A stretch of 64,000 nt of DNA from Knufia peltigerae (taxonomy: Eukaryota > Ascomycota > Eurotiomycetes > Chaetothyriales > Trichomeriaceae), in NCBI GenBank assembly GCA_030247855.1, contig JAPDRN010000079.1, forward strand, positions 62,001 to 126,000. The letters are read 5' to 3'. The notes beneath the pieces were generated by a model, which was given only the letters and a program-made list of their open reading frames with translations, ran no database searches and was not told the DNA's origin. Each line of letters opens with the position of its first letter. Positions within the stretch are counted from its first letter, which is position 1. Shown here piece by piece: positions 32,045-41,174 of the stretch. The position numbers and the translations under genes were made by a program.

Positions 32045-32966
32045 ATGGTCTCGTTCAAGGCAATCCTCTCTCTCGGCCTCGCAGTCACCACGACCCTGGC
32101 TGCTCCGCCGTGGGCACCATCAAAGCCTGGTTGCGGCGACTTGGACATCATCTTCACGTATGTCTTTGCCCCCTACATTGCGCTACCGAAGTCTGGATGC
32201 AACATTGACCCTTCACACAGTGGCCTACCACCTTACCATCCACTAGTCACGGCGCAAGGCTTCAACCCAGCCGCCGTCGACGCTGCGCTCAGGGGCGATG
32301 CTGCCAACATTGCCAAAGCAGGATACAACGTCCGTGGTATGTCGTGTGCCAACTTACCCCATGGGTATTTCCTTGGTCTCGTGTGCGACCGATCCTCAAA
32401 TCTTCCCACCATATAACGGCGCCGAAAAGACATCATCATTGCTGACAGTCATGGGGGTGGTAGTTGTCCTCATGGGTCCCGAACAGCCATTGTCTGTACT
32501 TTCGTCGCAAATGGACGGCATACGTTGGGACGGCACTGGAATTGGATACGGTGTTCGTGGATCGCGTTTGGAGAACCTCACGCTCCGATTTGCTGGTACG
32601 TCAGGCTCATCGCACAGTTCCATATAACGGCATCTTTTGCATATCTTGGGGACGGGGATTCTGTCTTTACCAAATTTTGTGCTAATGTGCTGGGATACAG
32701 ATACGATCGACTTGTACCGCCGGAAAGCTCCTCTGGTGCCCATCGTCTTCGATCATTCGCCCGATTCCGCTCTGTGGGCGATCGAGGAAAAGTGGCCTTT
32801 GTCGAGTAATTGCACAAACAGTCCTGGGAAGGATCTGGTAAGTCGAACTACGACCTACCTATCTAAGTTCAACCCTGAATTTTGCATCAAAAGGGATATG
32901 GAACTTGTTAACGCCGCGTGATTCTTTCAGGGATTCGAGATCTTTTGTGACATCTGTGGACAGTAG
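32045..32966 (+). CDS. Small secreted protein, conserved fungal hypothetical
   Basis: Four exons: 32045-32336, 32464-32595, 32701-32837 and 32931-32966; 198 residues. The first 20 residues (MVSFKAILSLGLAVTTTLAA) form a clear secretory signal. The mature part has Cys in GCGDL, SGCNI, NCTNSPGKD and FCDICG, so disulfides are likely. Recognisable stretches are AGYNVRVVLMGPEQPLSVL, DGTGIGYGVRGS and IVFDHSPDSALWAIEEKWPL, which I recall from extracellular fungal proteins of unknown role. The acceptor of intron 1 could be 32463 (chosen, good branch-site distance) or an earlier in-frame AG that would add Val-Met-Gly-Val-Val. No enzymatic motif seen. The function could lie at the host or wall interface, but that is a guess. 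Confidence 0.7.
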
Positions 32967-33425
32967 TGAGATGGCTAGAAGAACGACGGACGTAGAGGTT
33001 TGGGATTTGCAGAATACACTTGCAGTAAAGCAAGAGAGAGAAAGCATTGACGATACTTGAGTCCCTTGGATTGAGCCGTGACGTGGGAACGTGGAGAAAT
33101 TCAAATTTGTTCAAGTGAACTCAGTCATTGCGGTTGTAATTGTAAGGTCCCATGGCATTTATTCTTCGCCATGGACCTGCTGTTTGCATGCATAACAGCG
33201 ATGGAATTCTTTCAGTCTCTCGGACTTGGCCATGAAGATAGTACTCCAGAATATCTCAGGGATACGCAGTGCACGTGACATCTTGGCGTCGCGAAGTTGA
33301 GCTCCGATGAGATTTCGGTCGAGGAGTTGCAGCGAGTCTTGTCTCTACGCCCATCCTTACTTTACGTCCTACATACCTGCGGTCTGCGACCTTTGTGTCA
33401 AGGACAGTCTTGTCTAAATTGTATA
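32967..33425. other. Intergenic, mL50 upstream region
   Basis: About 460 bases between the secreted-protein gene and the mL50 gene. The mL50 frame stays open to 33297 with another ATG there, but the family-like start is at 33426. Nothing else recognised. Confidence 0.5.
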
Positions 33426-34760
33426 ATGGCCACTTCACGTCGAACGACCCAAACGCTGTATGACAGCTTCTCGAAAGCCGCAGCACCACCGAGATACATT
33501 TGTCGATCCTGCAGAAATCACATTCAGTTGAACACGAGACAACACCGGACCATTTCAAACTCGGCCTCCCCCTCTCACGGTCTACGTCGTAAAACATGGC
33601 AGACGGAAGTGCATCGTGCCTCCTCGCGTTCTGCGCTTTTCGCAACCGCCTCCTCGAGATGCTCTAACACAGTCTCGTCGGAAGAGCTGGCCGAGGACAA
33701 GTCCTACGTGGAAGCGGAGACGTGGGACGGGTTGGAGCATGTCGGACACCAAGGACACTGGAAGGATATTCCTGCAAAGCCACAGGATCGATTCGAGCCG
33801 TAAGTGCCCTAGTTACTCTGTAATATGATGTTCTCCCGTTGTGGATGGTAATTGACACTGTTATGATTCTCCAGCTGGCTGGTCCGAGACACAGTCACCA
33901 CGTTTCCCAACCGAACCGAGCTTCTCGCCATGCTCTACGTCGCTGTCGTCGACGTCCTCGCTTACGAGACACTCAAGACACATGAAAAAGATCTCAAATT
34001 GGAAAATCTGAAACTCAACTACGCATACAACAAAGTCAAGATTGCGCTCTCGCCGTCCGGAACCATTTCGCACCTCGACGATCCTGAGGGCATCTTAGGA
34101 TCGTCCATGAGTGATGCGGTGAAGGGAAGCACCGATGATGCCCAGGCCGTCGAACTCCCCATCTCAGAAATCAAAGAACAATTGGACGCTGCCAAGTTTG
34201 ATTTCACCAGCAAGACCACCTTCACTGTGAGCATCTTCTGTTCTCATTCTGCGATAACGCGAACAAGGGGGTGTCTTTTTACTGACCTTAACTTCACTTT
34301 TTAGATTCTCAAACACTTTTCCCGTCTGATCTCCATGCCCGTCCCCGACCCGATCTTGAACACGGTGGTCCGAGGCAATAAATCCATCGCCGAATTCGTC
34401 AGTTTGCTCGACAACACGAAACCAAAACCACAAAAGACGGCCGAGATTCTGATCGCCAAACAAGCCAAAGCTTTGAATATCAAAGCGAATGCCGATCCCA
34501 AAACTCTCACGGACATTACCAAAACCGAGAGCTCTGTTGAAACAAGCACACCGCAACCCAAGAGAAAGGTCCCTCGGCCATTAGGCCCGAACGTCATGGT
34601 TCTCTCGAGACGGGAAACACCAGTGGATAAAGAAAAGGAGATTGGACGGTGGAAGGTGATTGCGCGAGAACTACAGTCCAAGGGACTTCCAGTGCTCGGT
34701 CACAAGGATTTGGCACCTCAAGGCCAGGAATGGAACCGGACCACGATCAACACGAGCTGA
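33426..34760 (+). CDS. Mitochondrial large-subunit ribosomal protein mL50-like
   Basis: Component of the mitochondrial 54S ribosomal subunit (Ribosomal_L50 family; yeast Mrpl13). Exons 33426-33799, 33875-34226 and 34305-34760 give 393 residues. A basic N-terminus, MATSRRTTQTLYDSFSKAAA, with PRYICRSCR looks like a mitochondrial presequence. The core has DRFEPWLVRDTVTTFPNRTE, TFTILKHFSRLISMPVPDPI and WKVIARELQSKGLPVLGH, typical of this family. Introns are 75 and 78 nt with good GT-AG ends and all phases agree. The gene converges on the exchanger gene at 35057. I am confident about the mitoribosomal role, a little less about the exact name. Confidence 0.82.
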
Positions 34761-35056
34761 GTGGGCCGATGCGGAAAAGCCTCGCTGGATACTGAGACCA
34801 CAGTCAAGTACGAGCTGAGGATATAACCCCCTTGCTGGATCAGGTTCATGGACCACCGGAGCATGTGAGTTGGCCTGGTGATACGACGAAGCAGAAGAAA
34901 TTCTTGTACCAAAAGAAAACATAATATGCACAGCTAGAAAAGAAACGAAATTCCAAAGGTGTATGTGCCAATCTCTGATTTTCCTGGCAGGATATGGCCA
35001 TTTTTTCTCTTCCGTGTTACAGTACACACCTTTAAACCCTCTCTTCTTCAACCCGA

Positions 35057-36411
35057 TCACACTTTATAGACGACGGTGACTTCCAACACCAAGAACGCGA
35101 CGTACGCAAGCAGCATGGTGACGCCCAAGCATCGGCTCCACCGTGCTCCGAACCACACGGTGAACGTCAAGGCCAGCGTGGAGGCAAACATGGTCCCCAG
35201 CTCCGAGGCGTTGACGGAACCTTGATCGAACGCACCCCCGGTGCTGACCCACAGGGCGCCCATGCACAGGCTCAGGAGGAAGATGTTGCTTGCCACCGTG
35301 TTGGCGACCAAGATGCCGGCGTGGCCCCGGGATCCGCTCATGACGGCGACGAACTTTCCCGGCAACGTCGTGGCCACGGAGAGTACGACGACGCCGAAGA
35401 GGACGTCGGAGATGCCGATCTCGTCGACCAGGTTGGACGCCGCGTGGGAGAGGACGTAGCTGCTGAGGAGGATGGCGAGAAGGCCGAGCACGAGGAAGCC
35501 AACGTGATACGTGACGCTGTGCCTGTCATTGTGGTTGCCGCTGGACACCGAGGAGAGCGTTGTCTGCGGTTCCTCTACCAACAAGTTCGAGGCTGATGTG
35601 GAGTGGTCGGATGATCGGTCGTCTGAACCGACGACGACGACGGTGGTGGATTGGACTGGACCGCCGATACTCGCACTCGTAGAAGATTCGTGCATTACTG
35701 TACGGGCGGCGCTTCGTATGGGGCGTATCGTCCCCTCGATGGAAGCGTTGGCATTATCGTGGGAAGTGGGACGATCTCCTTCCTCACTCGTGCTGTTCTC
35801 GTTGTCGCCGTCACTGTCACTGTCACTGTCACCATCGGACAGCTGCTCCGGTGCAGTCATGCGTTCCTTTGTGGTGGACCAGGTGACCGAGATCACATAC
35901 ACAACGAAAAGCCCTATCGCTATACCTCCAACCACTCTCCACGTGTCGTGGTCGCGAATTCGCCCAACCCGGCAACCAGTATAGTCAGGAGGAGTAACAG
36001 TAAAGTGTAGATATTTGAGCTTCCGTCGAAGATAATCTGGCCTTCGTCCTTGTGGAATATGAGACCGAGGGAGAAGGCACCTAGGATGTTGGATATCGAG
36101 GACCCGACGATGTTGGGGACCGCCAGTGAGGAGCGATGGCGAGCTATGAAGACCACGACAACGGCGAGCTTTTCCTTGAGAGTCGGGACTCAAAAAGCTT
36201 CCACTTGGAAGTGGAAGGGGGGTGACTTGCTACTACCCACCTCTTCCCATTCGGCGCTGGCAGTCAGCAATCCCATGACACTCTGAAAAATCCCCATATG
36301 TTCAGCAACGATGGCGGTGTGGTCGATAAAATTGTCGGCTCCGAATTCAAGAATGAAAAGTGCACAAACAGAGGACGCGATGCCGTACGCGATGAATTCG
36401 CCGTTGGCCAT
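35057..36411 (-). pseudogene. Calcium/cation exchanger with an apparent frameshift
   Basis: A CaCA-type antiporter that would exchange Ca2+ for H+ or Na+ across an internal or plasma membrane. The first exon 36411-36241 (MANGEFIAYGIASSVCALFI, EFGADNFIDHT, alpha-1 repeat SVMGLLTASAEWEE) splices at 36168 to LAVVVVFIARHRSSLAVPNI and NIYTLLLLLLTILVAGLGEF. Here the frame runs into a stop (TTTRGEWLEV), while the next helix VVGGIAIGLFVVYVISVTW continues one base out of phase from about 35941 to the stop at 35057. I see no intron that keeps both helices. The second part has an acidic SDSDSD loop and the alpha-2 repeat ATTLPGKFVAVMSG, where Gly replaces the expected acidic residue of TxPE. It may be a pseudogene, or a sequencing error plus a variant residue. 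Confidence 0.6.
35811..35834. repeat. (TCACTG) hexanucleotide repeat
   Basis: Nearly four tandem TCACTG units, coding the Ser-Asp repeat of the exchanger's cytosolic loop on the minus strand. Confidence 0.8.
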
Positions 36412-36883
36412 CCTCGCGCTCGTCAAAGGCTACGAAGGCTCGCCCTGATCTCGTTGAAGCCGGCCGAGAAAAGCGTCCATGGATAGCACAAAACGACCGC
36501 TTACACAGAAAGATTGTAAGCTATGCAAAGGATCATCTTGTCATTTCATTCAATAGGACATTCATCCCTTGACGATGATTTCCCTTGCGAGTCGTCACAT
36601 TTAGAACTGGGCTGAGGAGTAGATGGGTATGTGAAGAACTAGCGGTGCGAGATCCGTACCAATGCGTCCTGAATACTTCTCCGTACGCACATCCAGCACT
36701 GGAGCTGCCCTGTCAATTTAGGCCGCTCACATATGCCAAAGTTTACACAATGCACTGTATTTTCTTTCAAAGCTTTCAGGCTTTCGCAGACTTCCTACAG
36801 TACTTTTGACCATAATTCGTCTAGAATGGGGATTGAAAGGCTCGTCTTTGTTAGAGTGATTTGAAGGAGACTGGCATCAGAGA
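36412..36883. other. Divergent promoter region, exchanger / D-2-hydroxyacid dehydrogenase
   Basis: About 470 bases between divergent starts. An extra in-frame ATG for the exchanger at 36480 is followed by a stop, so it cannot be joined without a change. Nothing else recognised. Confidence 0.5.
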
Positions 36884-38548
36884 ATGAGTCCATTGAAGCC
36901 ACGATTAGACATGATACTGCCTCTTCCGAAGAGCGGAGGACTATGGGGTGTTGGCAGAGTGAGCAGACCATGTGGGCGAACATGCACAGCCCGTCTTTGG
37001 TCATGCACCACCGCTTGGAGGATGAAGCCGTCAGCACCTTTCAATTTCAAGATGGCTCATAGGCTGGCGCACACAGCGTCTACGGGAGGCAAGCGGCACT
37101 TGGAACGCGATGCCAGGTTTGCGCGATTGAGGGCAGAGCATATCGACTACTTCCGATCGGCCCTGGGATCGTCCGATGTCCTGGATGGGACCACACTTGA
37201 GGGCTCTTTGGAGCTCACAGGCTTCAATGAAGACTGGATGGGGAGGTACAAAGGTAATTCTCAACTGGTACTGAGACCTCGCGACACCTCTCAAGTCAGT
37301 CAGATTTTGGCATATTGCAACGACAACAACCTCGCAGTTGTGCCCCAAGGAGGGAACACTGGTTTGGTGGGTGGTAGCGTCCCTGTATTTGACGAGATCA
37401 TCATCTCGCTCTCGAATATGAAACGCATACGAGACTTCAATCAGGTCAGTGGGGTATTAACCGTGGATGCTGGAGTTGTCTTGGAAACCGCGGATTTGTA
37501 CCTTGCCGAGCGACAGCACATTTTTCCACTAGATTTAGGTGCGAAAGGCTCCTGCCATGTCGGAGGAAACATCTCTACAAATGCGGGCGGCCTTCGATTG
37601 TTGCGTTACGGTTCTCTGCACGGAAATGTCTTGGGTATCGAGGCTGTACTCCCGAATGGCACGGTTGTGAACGATCTTTCGGGGCTACGGAAGAACAACA
37701 CTGGCTATGACCTCAAACATCTGTTCATCGGTGGCGAAGGTACCCTCGGAATAGTGACTGGTGTGTCCCTGGTCTGCCCTCCGAAGCCGAAAGCGGTGAA
37801 TGTTGCCTTCTTCGGCTTACCTACGTATGACCACGTTCAGTCCGCGTTTCAAGAGGCTAAGCTACGTCTTGGAGAGGTGCTGTCGGCCTTCGAGATGATG
37901 GACAGTCACAGTCAGGACTATGTCCACCGAGCCACTCAATTCAAGCGACCCCTGGAAACACAACATGATTTCTACTGTCTAGTGGAGACGAGTGGGAGCA
38001 TTGCTAATCACGACTATGAAAAGCTTGAAGGATTCCTCGACCACGTAATGACTGAGGGCATCGTATCCGATGGAGTCGTTGCTCAGGACGTCTCTCAGGT
38101 CAAAGCTTTGTGGCACTGGCGCGAAGGCATTGCGGAAGCTCTGAGCAAGGCCGGCGGCACCTACAAATACGACTTGTCCATCCCCCACAAGGATCTCTAC
38201 CAGGTTGTGAAAGCCACGGAGGCAGAGCTGGTGGCATCTAATCTATTGGGCGCCACTGATGATTTTCCGGTAGAGAGCGTACTCGGCTATGGTCATATGG
38301 GTGACATGAACATTCATCTGAATGTCGTCGTCAGGCGGTATAGCGACTCCGTCCAAAACTGTCTTGAGCCATGGATCTACGCTTGGACTCAGCAGCATAA
38401 TGGCAGTATCAGCGCCGAGCACGGTTTGGGACTCGCCAAAAAGCCATACGTGGGTTACAGTAAAGATGCGGTGATGCTGGATTTGATGACTCAAGTCAAG
38501 AAGCTCTTTGACCCCAAAGGTATCATGAACCCTTACAAATTTATTTAG
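36884..38548 (+). CDS. FAD-linked D-lactate / D-2-hydroxyglutarate dehydrogenase
   Basis: Flavoenzyme of the Dld2/D2HGDH group that oxidises D-2-hydroxyglutarate or D-lactate to the keto acid, normally in mitochondria. One exon of 554 residues. The FAD_binding_4 domain shows VVPQGGNTGLVGGSVPVFDE, GSCHVGGNISTNAGGLRLLR, YGSLHGNVLG and FIGGEGTLGIVTG. The C-terminal FAD-oxidase_C domain has LGYGHMGDMNIHLNV (zinc-binding His) and SISAEHGLGLAKKPYV, ending in FDPKGIMNPYKFI. The first 57 residues are Arg-, Ser- and Cys-rich without acids beyond one Asp, a plausible mitochondrial presequence; later in-frame ATGs at 37022 and 37052 could be alternative starts for a cytosolic form. Homology is closer to Dld2/Dld3 than to the cytochrome-c-linked Dld1 type. 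Confidence 0.92.
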   Translation: MSPLKPRLDMILPLPKSGGLWGVGRVSRPCGRTCTARLWSCTTAWRMKPSAPFNFKMAHRLAHTASTGGKRHLERDARFARLRAEHIDYFRSALGSSDVLDGTTLEGSLELTGFNEDWMGRYKGNSQLVLRPRDTSQVSQILAYCNDNNLAVVPQGGNTGLVGGSVPVFDEIIISLSNMKRIRDFNQVSGVLTVDAGVVLETADLYLAERQHIFPLDLGAKGSCHVGGNISTNAGGLRLLRYGSLHGNVLGIEAVLPNGTVVNDLSGLRKNNTGYDLKHLFIGGEGTLGIVTGVSLVCPPKPKAVNVAFFGLPTYDHVQSAFQEAKLRLGEVLSAFEMMDSHSQDYVHRATQFKRPLETQHDFYCLVETSGSIANHDYEKLEGFLDHVMTEGIVSDGVVAQDVSQVKALWHWREGIAEALSKAGGTYKYDLSIPHKDLYQVVKATEAELVASNLLGATDDFPVESVLGYGHMGDMNIHLNVVVRRYSDSVQNCLEPWIYAWTQQHNGSISAEHGLGLAKKPYVGYSKDAVMLDLMTQVKKLFDPKGIMNPYKFI

Positions 38549-39013
38549 TGCCTGGCATTGAGATTTGCGCCAGTGGTTTTCAGATGTCCACTGTGCCCTC
38601 CCATTGAAGATAAATTTCCCGTTTGTAGTAATCGCAACGCCATGCTTCCGCTTCTCTTGTACCTGCGTGCCCCGCGAATCTAGGACGCTACATTCGAGAG
38701 CCGTCTTGATAATGATTACGGGGGGCAACGACTCGTAATCGAGCTGGGAGATTTGGACGTAATGGTCGACCGTAGAGCCTTGCGCCGTCTCGTCGTCTTT
38801 GTGCCCGCGGACGCTTTAGGAAAGTAAAGCAACGGCTTTGGCCAACACGGACAAGGCAGGTGGGGCCGGCTCAACTTGCTCAAACAATGCGGCATGAATG
38901 CCAGCCTCGCAGATGTTCCTGATGCATCCCGCGGGCTCAAAAGAATGACAGAAGCGTACGTATGGGTCTCGCTGTCGGGCCACGGTTCGCATCTGCCCAA
39001 GAGCTATGATCAA
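38549..39013 (-). pseudogene. Possible decayed coding stretch, minus strand
   Basis: Two adjacent minus-strand frames look protein-like but do not join. From 39013 downwards: RFCHSFEPAGCIRNICEAG and IHAALFEQVEPAPPALSVL, ending at a stop near 38817. From 38815: VDHYVQISQLDYESLPPVII then KTALECSVLDSRGTQV and HGVAITTNGKFIFNGRAQW, which then runs antisense into the dehydrogenase gene. No ATG starts the first frame. This could be a relic with a frameshift, or a gene with an intron that I could not place. No family recognised. Confidence 0.25.
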
Positions 39014-39118
39014 TCGTGGAGAGCCCCCCCCGCCCTGAGAACTTACATCTCATCTGAGAACTGTTTATAGATATCAACAGGTAGCCACAGAGACCATTTC
39101 ATTCGGCCGAAAGAAAGC

Positions 39119-39235
39119 ATGCAAGCCACAAAAGTGCGCAAAGTCAACTGTTTGTTGATCGGATGTGGAGGAATCGGGACCATTGCGGCCCTGAATTTGG
39201 AACGAGGAGGACTTGCCACGGTGACGGCGGTGCAA
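39119..39235 (+). pseudogene. 5' fragment of a ketopantoate reductase-like gene
   Basis: Starts with an ATG and codes about 38 residues with the Rossmann motif LLIGCGGIGTIAALNLERGG and ATVTAV, the typical N-terminus of ApbA/PanE ketopantoate reductases in fungi. After that the frame becomes low-complexity Leu codons and then unrelated sequence; no continuation of the enzyme is found in the next 450 bases on either frame. It looks like a truncated remnant. Confidence 0.5.
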
Positions 39236-39704
39236 GGCTTGTTATTGTTACTGTTACAGACCAACCCTGTGCGCACCTGGTGCTTCCACGTTTACTCCTG
39301 TTGTAACATAAACCTGCGCTGCACTTTTATAACGCTCTGTCATAGCTATGTTGATGTCCTTGATAATTATAGGCACTCATTAGCACTTATCACTTAGTTA
39401 TTCAAGCCACCTATGTCCGTACAGGCGCACTTGACAGCCGTGAGACCACGAGGTACTTTAGCTACTCGTTCAGTATCACGCACCTATCGCTCACACCCTG
39501 TAGTCTGTAGAGAATCTCGCATTCGTACGTCAGGGAAAACTCATCTTGTTGCCTAGGTACACAGAGCAACATAAGAGCAGAGCAGATTGGATCACGTGCC
39601 TCAGCCTTGTCTCAGCTAGGTAGGTCGTTTCCTAGCACCTGGCCGCATGTCTTGGTTTTTAACAAGCAATGATGTCGTTTTCGCCAGACTTCCTGGAAAT
39701 GTGC
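39236..39704. other. Gene-free stretch after the reductase fragment
   Basis: 3' flank of the secreted hydrolase gene (ends at 39705) and of the ketopantoate-reductase fragment. No recognisable coding content. Confidence 0.5.
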
Positions 39705-40793
39705 TCATCGCTCAAGCTCCAAGAGTCGTCCCAGGAGGATATTGAATGTTTTGGGGTCTTGAAACATCCTGCCCTGACAGTCAGTAACGTTGGCCCCTCC
39801 AGGGTGTCATGAACATGTCTTACGCAAAGTGGCTGACTGATGGCAGGGTGACGAGAGAAGAACCCCAGATCTGAAGTCAGATGTATGTCAGCGTCCATCT
39901 CCAAGAGTACCAAGGTAACAACCAGCAAGATGCAATGGTCTTACCCAGCTGTGCAAGTTTCCAGGCGTCGTTCGCGTCACAGCTTCCTCCGAGTCGCCGG
40001 CAACGATCCAGATGATAGGAGCATCGGGATCATCGAACAGCGACGGCACCTTTTGGAATGACTCAGCAGTCCACACAGGTTCTGAGCTCCACATCTGCAT
40101 CATTCGCTCCTCGAACTCGTCGAATGTCCCGGAGCTCGGAGAAAGCCTCTTAAAGTCATCTTGAACCCAACGCATGTACGTTGAAAAGGTCTCGGTCTCC
40201 ATGACGGTGGCATTGATGTTCTCATAACTGTATGTGCCACCAAAGGCAAATACACGGTCGATGCGCTGGCTGTAATTCATAGCTAGATCGAATGAAAGAC
40301 AGCTCCCATCGGACCAACCGACCGTTGAGAAGCGGTCAGCCTCCAGGTAATCCATGAGGGCAATGACATCTTCAGCCATGGCATCGTACGTCAAAGGCCG
40401 AGTCAGGTCGTCAGAGGAACGACCCTGTGCTCGGGAATCAATGGTGATGAGCGTGTATGGCCCGTGTTCCAGATGCCTGATTTGGTGAGCATAATAGTCG
40501 CTGTTCGCGAAGCCCCCATGGAGGAACACCACTGGAGAGTAGCCGGCAGATCGACTTTTGAATAATTCCGCGCCGTACATGGCATACCACAAATCCACGT
40601 CATTGATACGAGCAGTGCCGTTGAATTTGGGATCAGGCATCGGCGGAAGTGAAGGCATAGTCTGCCACGGAGCTTTGTAAGCTGCCTTCCATGAGATGTC
40701 TTTCTCGAAAAGCTGAAAGGTGGATTGTCCGTGGTCCTGGCATAGCAAGAGCGGTAGCCATGAGAGCAGGATCCAAAGGGAGGAGGTCATCAT
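39705..40793 (-). CDS. Secreted alpha/beta hydrolase
   Basis: Predicted extracellular or secretory-pathway hydrolase of the alpha/beta-hydrolase-1 family. Exons 40793-39945, 39870-39824 and 39768-39705 give 319 residues. The ATG at 40793 begins a signal peptide, MMTSSLWILLSWLPLLLC. Conserved features: PVVFLHGGFANSDYY (HGG oxyanion loop), ITIDSRAQGRSS, the nucleophile elbow VGWSDGS, the acid in IWIVAGDSEE, and His in LPSVSHFAMFQDPKTFN, which is restored only by the two small 3' exons. The uninterrupted frame would otherwise end in unrelated residues. The frame extends upstream to 40982, but the extra 63 residues lack family content. It is divergent from the amino acid permease, with CGG-N5-CGG repeats between them. 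Substrate unknown. Confidence 0.82.
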
Positions 40794-41174
40794 GTTGTCG
40801 CACAAGAGCCTCGAATCCTCTACGAGAACGGTACGGACATGTCTCTGAAGAGAAAGAATGGATACAGGGAGAATGAGCGACACGGAGCCCCCGCTCCGGC
40901 CTCCTGTCAAACGCGATAAAGTTCCAACCCAAGAAGAGCCCCAACGCCGACGGAGGGGAGACGGAAGACGGTCCGTCGGCAACCTCGAACTCGATCCGGG
41001 GTTGTTGTTGTCTACGTGACTAGCATAACAGTCAAAGATAGTTTTGGGAAGTCGTGGCTATTATGCACCTTCATTGACTTGTTCGGTCTGAATTCCGTGG
41101 AAACTATTCATGACAGAGAGGAAGACTACCCGACCGAATTCGCTGCACTCACAAAGCCAGCAACACAACGACTA
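40794..41174. promoter_or_regulatory. Divergent promoter region, hydrolase / amino acid permease
   Basis: 380 bases between divergent starts, with four CGG triplets at 40951, 40962, 40969 and 40977. The last two form the CGG-N5-CGG site listed separately. A permease ATG at 41016 is in frame with the chosen start at 41175. Confidence 0.5.
40969..40979 (-). promoter_or_regulatory. Candidate CGG-N5-CGG regulator site
   Basis: Plus strand reads CGGTCCGTCGG; its reverse complement CCGACGGACCG is found exactly at 46923-46933, inside the triple CGG repeat of the regulator/flavoenzyme promoter. Direct CGG repeats spaced by five are a known Zn2Cys6 target layout. Binding is inferred. Confidence 0.45.

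Noticed and set aside
35941..36193. Upstream part of the 378-residue frame that ends at 35057
   Set aside because: This part is Arg/Pro/His-rich and is read out of phase with the exchanger exon coding NIYTLLLLLLTILVAGL; only the section after about 35941 is genuine.
36412..36482. Possible extra N-terminal exon of the exchanger (ATG at 36480)
   Set aside because: The frame is closed by TAG within 50 bases and no intron of workable size joins it to the first helix; the start at 36411 already fits the family.
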